NCBI GenBank assembly: GCA_036655715.1 | Contig: JAVVPO010000039.1 | Coordinates: 1-20,793, forward strand | Length of the DNA: 20,793 nucleotides | Origin: JAVVPO01 sp036655715 | GTDB taxonomy: Bacteria > Bacillota > Clostridia > Lachnospirales > Cellulosilyticaceae | Direction: 5' to 3' | Shown: one piece after another, positions 6,758 through 13,794 of the stretch | How the letters are laid out: each line of letters starts with the position of its first letter | Numbering within the stretch: position 1 is the first letter of the stretch | Made by a program: the position numbers and the translations under genes | The notes under the pieces: generated by a model | Told to the model about the DNA's origin: nothing | The model's input: only the letters and a program-made list of their open reading frames with translations | Databases searched by the model: none

Positions 6758-7444
6758 ATGAACATATTAATTATAGAGGATGAACAAAGAGTAGCAGATA
6801 TTATAACGAAATATTTAGAAAAAGAGGGGTATACTATTTTTACCTGTTATACAGGAAGATCAGGCCTTGATATTTTTTATAAACATAAGATAGATGTGGT
6901 TCTCCTAGACCTTATGCTACCAGATATTCAAGGAGAAGACATTTGTAAAGAGATGAGAAGCATATCAAATGTCTATATCTTTATGATTACTGCAAAAGGA
7001 ACACTAGATAACAAGGTAGAAGGCTTTGAAATAGGCGCGGATGAATATCTCGTTAAACCTGTGAGTCCAAGAGAACTAGTGGCTAGAGTAAAGGCTTTAG
7101 AGATAAGAAGGGAAAGAGAAGAAGATAAACAAACACTTATTTTTGATAGAGGACATATGAAGATTTACTTACAAGAGAGAGTGGTTAAAGTAAATAATGA
7201 GATAATGAACTTAACCCCAAATGAGTTTGACTTGTTATATGAACTGGCATCTTCACCTGGTAGAGTCTTTACAAGAGAGCAGCTTATAGAAGCTGTTATG
7301 GGCATAGATTTTGATGGGTTCGACCGTACAATTGATGTGCATATTAAAAATTTAAGAAAAAAAATAGAAGAAGATACTAAAAATCCTAAATATATTAAAA
7401 CGGTAACAGGAATAGGTTATAAATTTGACGGTTGTAGAATATGA
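6758..7444 (+). CDS. OmpR/PhoB-family response regulator
   Basis: A cytoplasmic two-component transcription factor. The receiver domain (residues 1-115) has the acidic pair E7/D8, the phospho-acceptor D51 in VVLLDLMLPD, the switch Thr in MITA (T78) and the invariant Lys K100 in EYLVKP. The DNA-binding domain (about 127-226) is a PhoB-type winged helix with LTPNEFDLLYELASSPGRVF, TIDVHIKNLRKKI and the closing VTGIGYKF. The length of 228 aa is typical. GAAGGGA at 6741-6747 precedes the start. The kinase gene overlaps its stop by 4 nt, so the two are co-translated and form a cognate pair. The signal and regulon cannot be read from the sequence; no transporter or antibiotic-resistance gene is in the operon. 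Confidence 0.95.
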   Translation: MNILIIEDEQRVADIITKYLEKEGYTIFTCYTGRSGLDIFYKHKIDVVLLDLMLPDIQGEDICKEMRSISNVYIFMITAKGTLDNKVEGFEIGADEYLVKPVSPRELVARVKALEIRREREEDKQTLIFDRGHMKIYLQERVVKVNNEIMNLTPNEFDLLYELASSPGRVFTREQLIEAVMGIDFDGFDRTIDVHIKNLRKKIEEDTKNPKYIKTVTGIGYKFDGCRI

Positions 7445-8874
7445 TTTCTATTAGAAAACAATTGTTTGCAATGCTCTTGTGTGTAGGAACGTTTACAATT
7501 ATATTAACAGCTTTATTTGTAAATATTACTATACATGTACAATTTAAAGATTATGTAGAGAAGAATATACAAAATACAAGTGCGATGATTGTATGTCTAT
7601 TAGAAGAGGTTTATGGTAGTGAAGGGAATTGGGATAAAGTAAAAGGGGAGGACCTTTTTACTCAAACTCAAACCGGAAAATTCTCAGTTGCCGTCTTAGA
7701 TACAGATAAAAAGGTTCTTTGGGGCAAAACAAGAGAAGAACTATTAAAAGAGATAGAGACATTGGGTTATCCAAGTATACAGGGCAGAGCGATAGAGGAA
7801 TATGAAGATATTATATATACTTTTGAAGATATACCTATAAGAGATGATAATGAGATTGTAGGCTATGCGAGGATTGGATATTTTCCTTCCTTTATATTAT
7901 CAAGTGATGATATTATGTTTCAAGCTAATATTAACTCAAGTATTATAGGAAGTGGGCTCATTGCCTTAGTATGCTTTATTTTAATTGGTGTTTATATTAC
8001 GAGATTATTTACTAAACCGATTTATGCTATAGCTAGAACCTCTGTAGACTTAGCACAAGGAAAATATACAGTGAGGTATGAGCGAAAAAGTAGAATTAAA
8101 GAATTAGAAAATCTAAGACATAGTATGAACTATTTAGCGCAGACCCTAGAAGAACAAGATTTACTTCGAAAAAAGCTTATATCCGATGTATCTCATGAAA
8201 TCCGTACACCATTACATATCTTACAAAGTAACCTAGAAGCTATGATAGATGGTATTTATCCTATTGATGAAGATCAAATGGAGATATTACACAAAGAGGT
8301 TGTGAGATTTAGTAGCCTTATAAGTAACTTAGATAAATTGAAAAATATAGAAGATGATGTAATGGAGCTTAATATCATGCAAGTAGAGCTAAGTCCTGCA
8401 CTAAAAGATCTATTTAATACTTTTAAAATCGTTGCAAGGGAAAAGGGTATCAAATATCATCTTGATATAAGAGAATCAGAAGGGGTAATGATTCTAGCAG
8501 ATACCAATGCGATTAAGCAGATTTTTATGAATATCCTTTCTAATGCATTTAAATTTACAGAATCAGGAAGTATTAGTTTGCGCACTGAAATAAGAGGTAA
8601 GGATGTTCAGATTATAGTAGAAGATACAGGGATTGGCATAGCAAAAGAGGATGTGCCTTATATATTTGAAAGAATGTATAGAGGTGATAAGAGCAGAGAA
8701 AAATATGAAGGTAGTGGACTTGGTCTTACAATTGTGAAAAAATTAGTAACGATGCATAAGGGGCAGATTGAAGTAGAAAGTGAAGAGGTAAAAGGGAGTA
8801 AATTTATAATTAATTTACCTATAGCATCTATAGAAAAAAGTAAGCAGTACAAAGTGCTTACCATTAAAGCATAA
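7441..8874 (+). CDS. Membrane sensor histidine kinase
   Basis: This is the cognate kinase of the upstream regulator. It starts at the ATGA overlap 7441-7444. TM1 spans about 8-31, an extracytoplasmic sensor of about 130 residues follows, and TM2 spans about 165-187. A HAMP linker (about 188-240) leads to the HisKA helix with phospho-acceptor H252 in DVSHEIRTPLHIL. The ATPase domain has the N box (NILSNAFKF, 364-372), the G1 box DTGIGI (395-400), the F box (YIFERMYRGD) and the G2 box GSGLGL (424-429). All catalytic parts are present. The sensor resembles a single-Cache or PAS-like fold in its spacing (VAVLDTDKKVLWG, then VGYARIGYFPS), which is inference. Such orthodox kinases commonly sense envelope stress or small ligands. 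Confidence 0.95.
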   Translation: MISIRKQLFAMLLCVGTFTIILTALFVNITIHVQFKDYVEKNIQNTSAMIVCLLEEVYGSEGNWDKVKGEDLFTQTQTGKFSVAVLDTDKKVLWGKTREELLKEIETLGYPSIQGRAIEEYEDIIYTFEDIPIRDDNEIVGYARIGYFPSFILSSDDIMFQANINSSIIGSGLIALVCFILIGVYITRLFTKPIYAIARTSVDLAQGKYTVRYERKSRIKELENLRHSMNYLAQTLEEQDLLRKKLISDVSHEIRTPLHILQSNLEAMIDGIYPIDEDQMEILHKEVVRFSSLISNLDKLKNIEDDVMELNIMQVELSPALKDLFNTFKIVAREKGIKYHLDIRESEGVMILADTNAIKQIFMNILSNAFKFTESGSISLRTEIRGKDVQIIVEDTGIGIAKEDVPYIFERMYRGDKSREKYEGSGLGLTIVKKLVTMHKGQIEVESEEVKGSKFIINLPIASIEKSKQYKVLTIKA

Positions 8875-8903
8875 AAAAGCATAGGAGATTCCTATGCTTT
8901 TTT
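8873..8903. terminator. Bidirectional terminator between the kinase gene and folT
   Basis: AAAAAAGCATAGG (8873-8885) pairs exactly with CCTATGCTTTTTT (8891-8903) around a 5-nt loop. It starts inside the kinase stop codon. A/T runs on both sides suit the convergent genes. Confidence 0.9.
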
Positions 8904-8940
8904 CACTATTAGACTAGTTGAAAGAGATATTAATAATAGA

Positions 8941-9397
8941 TTAATATAACTTAACTTTATTGACTGATGGATATATATATTTATAAGTTAATAATATGAT
9001 GGCGGATTCAATAGGAAGCATAGCTAAAGATTTAATAACTTTAGCACCTATAAGTGCCATAAAAGCTTTGTCGTACAAAAGAGTTAGCCATAATGAGTTA
9101 AGTAATAGCTGTACGAGAACGATTACTAAACAATTTGCTGTTACAATGCGCCACATATTACAACGTTTACCATGAAGAACTATACCATAAATAATACCTG
9201 TAAGGATTGCACTTAAAGTGAATCCAGGGAAATAAGCTCCCCCTACAGGAAAGACAATGGCACCTATAAAATCAGCTATACCAGCNNNNNNNNNNNNNNN
9301 NNNNNNNNNNNNNNNNNNNNNNNNNNNNNNNNNNNNNNNNNNNNNNNNNNNNNNNNNNNNNNNNNNNNNNNNNNNNNNNNNNNNNTTTATTTTTCAT
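8941..9397 (-). CDS. folT: Folate ECF transporter S component FolT, interrupted by an assembly gap
   Basis: FolT is the substrate-binding membrane subunit of a group II ECF transporter that imports folates using a shared EcfAAT energising module. The ATG is at 9397 with AGGAGGTG at 9409-9402, and four codons (M-K-N-K) are visible before the N run. After the gap the frame resumes at 9285 with AGIADFIGAIVFPVGGAYFP, then FTLSAILTGIIYG and LLLNSLWLTLLYDKAFMAL, and ends at 8943-8941. This is the FolT pattern, including the pocket loop after the G-A-I-x-F-P segment. The 100 N do not keep frame and FolT proteins usually have about 55-65 residues before this point, so the true gap is probably nearer 150-200 nt. 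A THF riboswitch directly upstream supports the substrate. The gene is probably intact in the organism. Confidence 0.9.
9286..9385. other. Assembly gap (100 N) inside folT
   Basis: Exactly 100 undetermined bases, the conventional length for a gap of unknown size. It removes the N-terminal region of folT. Confidence 0.99.
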
Positions 9398-9401
9398 AAC
9401 G

Positions 9402-9431
9402 CACCTCCTAAAATTGTGTGGAAGAACGCTG
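9402..9431 (-). promoter_or_regulatory. Probable translational expression platform of the THF riboswitch
   Basis: On the minus strand, CAGCG (9431-9427) can pair with CGCTG (9443-9439), which contains part of the 3' arm of aptamer stem P1, so the two stems compete. Next, CTTCC (9424-9420) can pair with GGAGG (9408-9404) of the folT ribosome site, hiding it. This suggests control of translation rather than termination; no T tract follows. The link between the two helices is inferred. Confidence 0.45.
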
Positions 9432-9436
9432 TTTGT

Positions 9437-9536
9437 GGCAGCGGAATGCGACATAAGTACCGCAAGCAAACTTGCTTTTCGTCTAGTGGCAACTTCCCGT
9501 CCATCTAGCACTTAACGCACTTACATCTACTCTGCC
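9437..9536 (-). promoter_or_regulatory. Tetrahydrofolate (THF) riboswitch aptamer
   Basis: Read on the minus strand it opens GGCAGAGTAGATG, continues GCGTTAAGTG, then GATGG, GGGAAGTTGCC, ACGAAA, GCGGTA, and closes CGCATTCCGCTGCC. These conserved blocks and their order match the THF riboswitch class found upstream of folT and folate-synthesis genes in Firmicutes. P1 is GGCAG/CTGCC at the ends, P2 pairs TAAGT with ACTTA, and an internal hairpin is GCAAG-TTTG-CTTGC. It lies 27-30 nt before the folT ribosome site and just downstream of a promoter, so folate status should control folT expression, normally lowering it when THF is plentiful. Confidence 0.93.
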
Positions 9537-9559
9537 AACTGGTCTAAAGTGATAGTTTT

Positions 9560-9587
9560 ATTATAACAAAGCCTAGAGAAAATACAA
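9560..9587 (-). promoter_or_regulatory. Promoter of the THF riboswitch-folT transcript
   Basis: On the minus strand: TTGTAT (9587-9582), a 16-nt spacer and TATAAT (9565-9560), with TG one base before the -10. The start would fall some 15 nt before the aptamer. Confidence 0.7.
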
Positions 9588-9617
9588 TAGGAGAATTTGA
9601 GCATGAAAAAGGGTGAG

Positions 9618-9647
9618 TTGACACAAAATATAATAAGGATATATAAT
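9618..9647 (+). promoter_or_regulatory. Promoter of the DUF4250-aminopeptidase-dehydrogenase operon
   Basis: TTGACA (9618-9623) and TATAAT (9642-9647) are both perfect hexamers with an 18-nt spacer. The leader is about 57 nt. It points away from the folT promoter. Confidence 0.75.
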
Positions 9648-9710
9648 TTGAATCATAATTGTATATATAGCTAAAAATATAGATAATACTAAGATTGGTC
9701 AGGAGTAACT

Positions 9711-9893
9711 ATGGAAAATTTGGACAAAAAAGATCCTTATTTGATGCTAAGTATTCTCAATATGAAATTAAGAGATGAATGCAAGACATTAGAAGATCTT
9801 TGTAAGACATATGATTTAGATATAGGTTATGTAAGTGAGAAGATGAGTCAGATAGACTATATCTATAATAAGGAAGTCAATCAATTTAGATAA
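9711..9893 (+). CDS. DUF4250 family small protein (60 aa)
   Basis: The pattern KDPYLMLSILNMKLRDE at residues 7-23, followed by an LCKTYDLD segment and an ending YNKEVNQF, is that of DUF4250. These are roughly 60-residue proteins of unknown function common in Clostridia and other gut anaerobes. It should be a compact helical cytoplasmic protein, and the middle (TLEDLCKTYDLDIGYVSEKM) resembles a helix-turn-helix. AGGAG at 9701-9705 sets the start. It is the first gene of the operon, 35 nt before the aminopeptidase gene with no terminator between. Any role with the peptidase is inferred from this linkage only. Confidence 0.85.
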   Translation: MENLDKKDPYLMLSILNMKLRDECKTLEDLCKTYDLDIGYVSEKMSQIDYIYNKEVNQFR

Positions 9894-9928
9894 GCTAAAT
9901 CATTAGCTAAGAGAAAGGATTACAGACT

Positions 9929-11161
9929 ATGAATTTAGAAGAAAATATTAAAAAATATGCAGAGTTAGTTGTAGAAGTAGGGGTTAACATTCAAAAAGAT
10001 CAGTATCTTATGATTACATCACCTATTAGTACAGCTTATTTTGCTAGAGAACTTACTCACTATGCTTATAGGGCAGGAGCAAAAAAAGTATTTGTAGATT
10101 ATACAGATGAAGAGCTTTCAAAGATAACGTATATGAATGCACCAAAGGAAGCTTTTGATGAGTATCCAGAGTGGATAGCCAAAGGTAAAGAGGAATTGGC
10201 ATCTAAAAACTGTGCATTTATTAGCATTTCAGCTTCTAATCCTGATTTACTTAAAGAAGTAGAGCCCACCCGTATATCAGCAGCGCAAAAATCAGCAGGA
10301 AAAGCTTTAGAACCTTTTAGACGTTATATCCAAAATGGAGATGTATCTTGGTGTGTGGTTTCTGTACCAACACCTGAGTGGAGTCAAAAAGTATTCCCAG
10401 ATGTAGAAAGCTTGGAAGCTGTAGAGAAGTTATGGGACAAGATATTTATTGCAACACGTATTTATGAAGCAGATCCTGTAGAGGCATGGAGAGAGCATAC
10501 CGAGAGTCTTGCTGAAATTAGTGAAGAGCTTAATAAGAGAAAGATTAAGAAGCTACACTACAGCGCGCCAGGAACAGATTTAGAGGTAGAGTTACCAGAG
10601 GGACATATTTGGGTTGGAGGAGGTGGTTACAACAAAGTAGGCACTTACTATGTAGCTAATATGCCAACAGAAGAAATCTTTACAATGCCTTATAAATATG
10701 GTGTAAATGGTAAGTTAGCTTCAACAAAGCCATTAAGTCATGGTGGTAATCTAATTGATAACTTTGTTCTTCATTTTGAAAAAGGTAAAATAGTGGATTT
10801 TTCAGCACAGCAAGGTTACGATACACTAAGGCAATTAATAGAAACAGATGAAGGATCACATTACCTAGGGGAAGTAGCTATTGTCCCTTATAATTCACCA
10901 GTATCTAATACAAATGTTATTTTCTACAATACACTATTTGATGAAAATGCAGCTTGTCATTTTGCTATAGGAAGTGCCTATTCAGAAAATATTAAAGATG
11001 GGACGAAGATGAGCAAAGAGGAGTTAGAAGCAAAAGGTGCCAATACATCTCTAACTCATGTAGACTTTATGGTTGGAAGTCCAGAACTTGATATAGAAGC
11101 AACAACAGAAAATGGGGAGATATTTTACGTTTTAAAAAATGGAGAGTGGGCCTTTAGATAA
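9929..11161 (+). CDS. M29-family metallo-aminopeptidase (AmpS/PepS/AmpT-like)
   Basis: This is a cytoplasmic dimeric aminopeptidase that removes N-terminal residues from peptides using two metal ions. The 410-aa length is typical. The expected metal ligands are all visible: E249 in NMPTEEIFTMP, E315 in YLGEVAIVP, H344 in ENAACHFAIGSAY, and H377 and D379 in SLTHVDFMVGS. The N-terminal half (VEVGVNIQKDQYLMI, HYAYRAGAKKVFVDY) is the family's usual Rossmann-like lid domain. AAAGGA before the ATG at 9929 sets the start. It lies mid-operon, 35 nt after the DUF4250 gene and 29 nt before the dehydrogenase gene, suggesting peptide salvage feeding amino- or keto-acid metabolism. Confidence 0.93.
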   Translation: MNLEENIKKYAELVVEVGVNIQKDQYLMITSPISTAYFARELTHYAYRAGAKKVFVDYTDEELSKITYMNAPKEAFDEYPEWIAKGKEELASKNCAFISISASNPDLLKEVEPTRISAAQKSAGKALEPFRRYIQNGDVSWCVVSVPTPEWSQKVFPDVESLEAVEKLWDKIFIATRIYEADPVEAWREHTESLAEISEELNKRKIKKLHYSAPGTDLEVELPEGHIWVGGGGYNKVGTYYVANMPTEEIFTMPYKYGVNGKLASTKPLSHGGNLIDNFVLHFEKGKIVDFSAQQGYDTLRQLIETDEGSHYLGEVAIVPYNSPVSNTNVIFYNTLFDENAACHFAIGSAYSENIKDGTKMSKEELEAKGANTSLTHVDFMVGSPELDIEATTENGEIFYVLKNGEWAFR

Positions 11162-11190
11162 ATAAGAATGAAAATAAGGAGAATGGAAAA

Positions 11191-12147
11191 ATGAAGATTT
11201 GTATTTTGGATGCTAAAACATTAGGTAGTGATATTGATTTAGCGCCTATTCAGGCATGTGGGGAATTAACGGTTTATTCATTAACAAGTATGGATGAGAT
11301 AGAAGAGAGAGTAAAAGATGTAGAGGTTATTATCACCAATAAAGTCGTGCTAAATGAAGAGACTTTAAAAGGTGCAAAGAATCTAAAACTTATTGCTTTA
11401 ACAGCTACAGGATATAATAATGTAGATTTAGAGTATGCATCGTCTAGAGGAATAGGCGTAGCTAATGTGGCAGGATACTCTACAAAAAGTGTAACGCAAC
11501 ATACCTTTGCAATGCTTTTCCAAATACTTGAGCAATTAAGTTTTTATGATCAGTATGTAAAGAGTAAAGCGTATGTGACAAGTGATACCTTTGCTTATAT
11601 TGAAAAATCTTTCTATGAAATTGCCGGGAAGACCTGGGGAATCATTGGAATGGGCGCTATAGGAAAAGAAGTAGCGAAGATTGCAGAAGCTTTTGGCGCA
11701 AAGATTGTGTACTACTCAACTTCTGGGCAAAACAATAGTGTTGCTTATGAAAAACTGGAGTTAGAAATGCTTCTTACATCTTGTGACATAGTATCTATTC
11801 ATGCACCACTTAATGAAAAGACTCAAAATCTCATAGGATACAAAGAACTAGCTAAAATGAAAAAAAGTGCTATATTACTTAATTTAGGCCGCGGAGGCAT
11901 TGTAAATGAACTGGATTTAGCCAAAGCATTAAATGAAGATCTTATTAGGGGAGCAGCACTGGATGTCTTAACGAAAGAGCCTATTGATAAAGAAAGTTCT
12001 TTATATACAATAGAGGATGCGAGTAAGTGGTTAGTGACCCCGCATATTGCATGGGCCAGTATAGAAGCTAGAACATTATTGGTAAAAGAAGTTGTGGATA
12101 ATATTGAAGCATTTTATAATGAAGAAGTTAGAAATAGAATAGTATAA
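11191..12147 (+). CDS. D-isomer specific 2-hydroxyacid dehydrogenase (glycerate dehydrogenase-like)
   Basis: A soluble NAD(P)-dependent enzyme interconverting a D-2-hydroxyacid and a 2-ketoacid. The 318 residues show the split catalytic domain (1-100 and 290-318) around a Rossmann domain with GMGAIG (153-158) in WGIIGMGAIGKEVAKI. The catalytic triad is R234 in LNLGRGGIVNE, E263 in LTKEPI and H285 in TPHIAWAS. The VANVAGYSTKSVTQHTFAM segment is characteristic of the glycerate/hydroxypyruvate reductase branch. The acidic residue that would fix NAD over NADP is not clear (VYYSTSG follows the second strand), so cofactor choice is open. AAGGAG at 11176-11181 sets the start. It is the last gene of the operon. 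Confidence 0.92.
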   Translation: MKICILDAKTLGSDIDLAPIQACGELTVYSLTSMDEIEERVKDVEVIITNKVVLNEETLKGAKNLKLIALTATGYNNVDLEYASSRGIGVANVAGYSTKSVTQHTFAMLFQILEQLSFYDQYVKSKAYVTSDTFAYIEKSFYEIAGKTWGIIGMGAIGKEVAKIAEAFGAKIVYYSTSGQNNSVAYEKLELEMLLTSCDIVSIHAPLNEKTQNLIGYKELAKMKKSAILLNLGRGGIVNELDLAKALNEDLIRGAALDVLTKEPIDKESSLYTIEDASKWLVTPHIAWASIEARTLLVKEVVDNIEAFYNEEVRNRIV

Positions 12148-12156
12148 AGTGTAAAA

Positions 12157-12246
12157 ATGAATTTTGTTAATAACCGTGTTAAAAACTTTGATACATCATC
12201 CTATATTAAATTCCCACAAATTATTAAACAAGTAGAGCTTGAATAA
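12157..12246 (+). other. Short open frame, possible gene remnant or small protein (29 aa)
   Basis: An ATG 10 nt after the dehydrogenase stop opens a 29-codon frame (MNFVNNRVKNFDTSSYIKF and so on) ending in TAA, just before the operon terminator. The residue composition is protein-like rather than the Ile/Lys/Phe-rich result of random AT DNA. The ribosome site is poor (AAAGTG). It may be the N-terminus of a deleted gene or a chance frame. Confidence 0.2.
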
Positions 12247-12273
12247 TAAAAATAGTAAAATAATAAGTGAAAA

Positions 12274-12317
12274 GATAGGTAAAATATACTGTATATTTTA
12301 TCTATCTTTTATTTTTT
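12274..12317 (+). terminator. Intrinsic terminator of the aminopeptidase-dehydrogenase operon
   Basis: GATAGGTAAAATATAC (12274-12289) pairs with GTATATTTTATCTATC (12291-12306) with a single G-T pair. The apical bases open into a small loop. TTTTATTTTTT follows. Confidence 0.85.
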
Positions 12318-12376
12318 GTTTATTTAATATTTATATAATTAAAGAGTGGAATTATATAAAATGTTCAAAAAAGTCA

Positions 12377-12405
12377 TTTACAAAAAATGGAATTTATTTT
12401 ATACT
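12377..12405 (+). promoter_or_regulatory. Promoter of the 108-aa gene
   Basis: TTTACA (12377-12382), 17 nt, and TATACT (12400-12405); each hexamer differs from consensus at one base. It sits after the preceding terminator and about 34 nt of leader before the ATG at 12446. Confidence 0.65.
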
Positions 12406-12445
12406 AATAAAGGTTAAGAGAGTTTCAATCAAGGGAGAGAATTAA

Positions 12446-12772
12446 ATGATGAATCATATGGATGAGTATACTATTTTATATCAAGTTAAAAATTATATTA
12501 CTTCAGAAGGTAATATTAAAACGTTATTAGAAGAAAGTATAGAGATAGAGTCTACGGCGTTTGTAGATAATGTAGAAAATCACTCTGAAAAAATTCGAGA
12601 ATTAGCACTTAAATGGTTAGAACTTGGGGTCAAAGAAATAAAATATGAGTATCCACCTAGCGTATCTAAGCGCATGGAAAAATATTATGATAATAATAAA
12701 CAATCTTTGGCTCAGGCACTTACTCCTCATATTAAGAAAGTTATTAATGAGTACAAAGATTATATAAATTAA
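12446..12772 (+). CDS. Hypothetical helical protein (108 aa)
   Basis: A cytoplasmic, all-helical protein without Cys, signal peptide or membrane segments. Two longer helices are visible: SEKIRELALKWLELGVKEIKYE (about 47-68) and the C-terminal SLAQALTPHIKKVINEYKDYI. They are separated by a Pro/Ser turn (YPPSVSKRME). AAGGGAGAGA upstream allows either of two adjacent ATG codons (12446 or 12449). It has its own promoter and a convergent terminator, so it is monocistronic. I do not recognise a family. Confidence 0.75.
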   Translation: MMNHMDEYTILYQVKNYITSEGNIKTLLEESIEIESTAFVDNVENHSEKIRELALKWLELGVKEIKYEYPPSVSKRMEKYYDNNKQSLAQALTPHIKKVINEYKDYIN

Positions 12773-12775
12773 AAA

Positions 12776-12811
12776 AAGATCTCTTTAGTCGTCTAAGGAG
12801 ATCTTATTTTT
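12776..12811. terminator. Bidirectional terminator between the 108-aa gene and the AraC gene
   Basis: AAGATCTCTTTAG (12776-12788) pairs with 12793-12805 around TCGT, with one wobble pair. A run before it and a T-rich stretch after it serve both directions. It overlaps the last codons of the AraC-type gene. Confidence 0.85.
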
Positions 12812-13657
12812 TATGGACGTTATTTTTGAAGGAGAAATGCCAAAATACTTTTTAAATAATTTGCTAAAATGATAAGCATCTTCATAGCCAACACTTTTAG
12901 CAATAGACTTAATCGGTAAATTTTGAGTTTGTAAAAGTTCTTTTGCTTTGTTTAGCCGAATTTGAATAAGATAATTAATAGGGGAGGAGCCAGTTTCTTC
13001 TTTGAAGAGTTTGGAAATATAAATAGGGCTAAGGTACATGCTTTTTGAAATATAATCTAAGGAAATATCATTCATATAATACATAGACATATAGTCTATA
13101 ATAGCTTGAACCGTGGTTTGCTTATCTCTGCAGTCAAAAGTTAGACTATCAAAGGTAGGCGGCGTAGTTTCTGTATCCATTTCTCTATAGAGTAAGATAA
13201 TAAGTTTCATAACAAGAGATTTTAATAGAAAGGTATGACCCAGTTGACGAAGGCGCTGTTCTTTTTCTACTTCTTTACAACAAGATAAGAATTCTTCTTT
13301 ATATTTAGTTAAAGTAAGAATTGGAGATTCATCTATATGCTTGATGAAGTTAGGCTGATTCGAACAATCAATAAACAACTTAGAAATACCAATGTGCAAT
13401 TGTGTGCTAGAACTACTAATCGAGGGGAATTCTTGATGATAGACATTGGGATTGAAAATCATAACATCACCCTCTTTAAGTAAATAAGATTTTCCTTCTA
13501 TAAGATAAGAGATTTGTCCGGAAGTGACGATCGAAAGCTCTACAAAATCATGACAGTGATAACATGTTTTGTTTTTTGTTTCTTTGCTTGAAATGCAATG
13601 AGTGACAAATAAAATATGTGGATTATAATCATCGATAGCAGTATTCGTGGTAAGCAT
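12785..13657 (-). CDS. AraC-family transcriptional regulator with N-terminal cupin domain
   Basis: The 290 residues divide into a cupin ligand-sensing domain (about 10-110; HCHDFVELSIVTSGQISYLI, KSYLLKEGDVMIFNPNVYH) and a C-terminal double HTH (about 185-285). The latter shows ISLDYISKSMYLSPIYISKLFKEETG and then IKSIAKSVGYEDAYHFSKLFKKYFGISPS, the classic AraC signature. The link between them is helical. The start at 13657 has TCTCCT (minus AGGAGA) at 13664-13669. It is divergent from the two-gene ABC exporter across 137 bp, the usual arrangement for a local regulator, so it probably controls that operon in response to a small ligand. The ligand is not readable; cupin AraC proteins often bind sugars, but drug-like ligands are also possible. 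Confidence 0.92.
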   Translation of the reverse strand: MLTTNTAIDDYNPHILFVTHCISSKETKNKTCYHCHDFVELSIVTSGQISYLIEGKSYLLKEGDVMIFNPNVYHQEFPSISSSSTQLHIGISKLFIDCSNQPNFIKHIDESPILTLTKYKEEFLSCCKEVEKEQRLRQLGHTFLLKSLVMKLIILLYREMDTETTPPTFDSLTFDCRDKQTTVQAIIDYMSMYYMNDISLDYISKSMYLSPIYISKLFKEETGSSPINYLIQIRLNKAKELLQTQNLPIKSIAKSVGYEDAYHFSKLFKKYFGISPSKITSIKNKISLDD

Positions 13658-13688
13658 TAGTTTTCTCCTGGAAATAGTTGATTAATTT

Positions 13689-13718
13689 ATTATATACTAG
13701 TATAAGAATATACATCAA
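13689..13718 (-). promoter_or_regulatory. Promoter of the AraC-family gene
   Basis: On the minus strand: TTGATG (13718-13713), an 18-nt spacer and TATAAT (13694-13689). The transcript would begin about 25-30 nt before the start codon. Confidence 0.55.
13693..13704. promoter_or_regulatory. 12-bp palindrome, candidate operator
   Basis: TATACTAGTATA is a perfect palindrome that overlaps the -10 and spacer of the AraC-gene promoter in the divergent intergenic region. It could be an operator for auto-control. AraC proteins more often bind direct repeats, so this is tentative. Confidence 0.35.
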
Positions 13719-13757
13719 TAGGGTAAGATAATACATTTTTATTTATATTCAAAGAGG

Positions 13758-13763
13758 TATAAT
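13758..13763 (+). promoter_or_regulatory. -10 box candidate for the ABC exporter operon
   Basis: TATAAT 31 nt before the first ABC gene's start. No matching -35 is visible at 16-18 nt, which would fit a promoter needing an activator such as the divergent AraC protein. Confidence 0.4.
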
Positions 13764-13794
13764 AAGCTTTGATTAAAATAAAAGGAGGCATTAT

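Noticed and set aside
8941..9156. Stand-alone 71-codon minus-strand gene starting at 9156
   Set aside because: That ATG is internal. The frame continues upstream to 9285 with clear FolT sequence, so it is only the end of folT.
9257..9511. Frames on both strands that read through the N run
   Set aside because: They are artefacts of translating undetermined bases. The real contents are folT and its riboswitch on the minus strand.
12239..12445. 68-codon plus-strand frame rich in Ile, Lys, Phe and Tyr
   Set aside because: It runs straight through the operon terminator (12274-12317) and the promoter of the next gene, has no ribosome site, and has the composition of translated AT-rich intergenic DNA.
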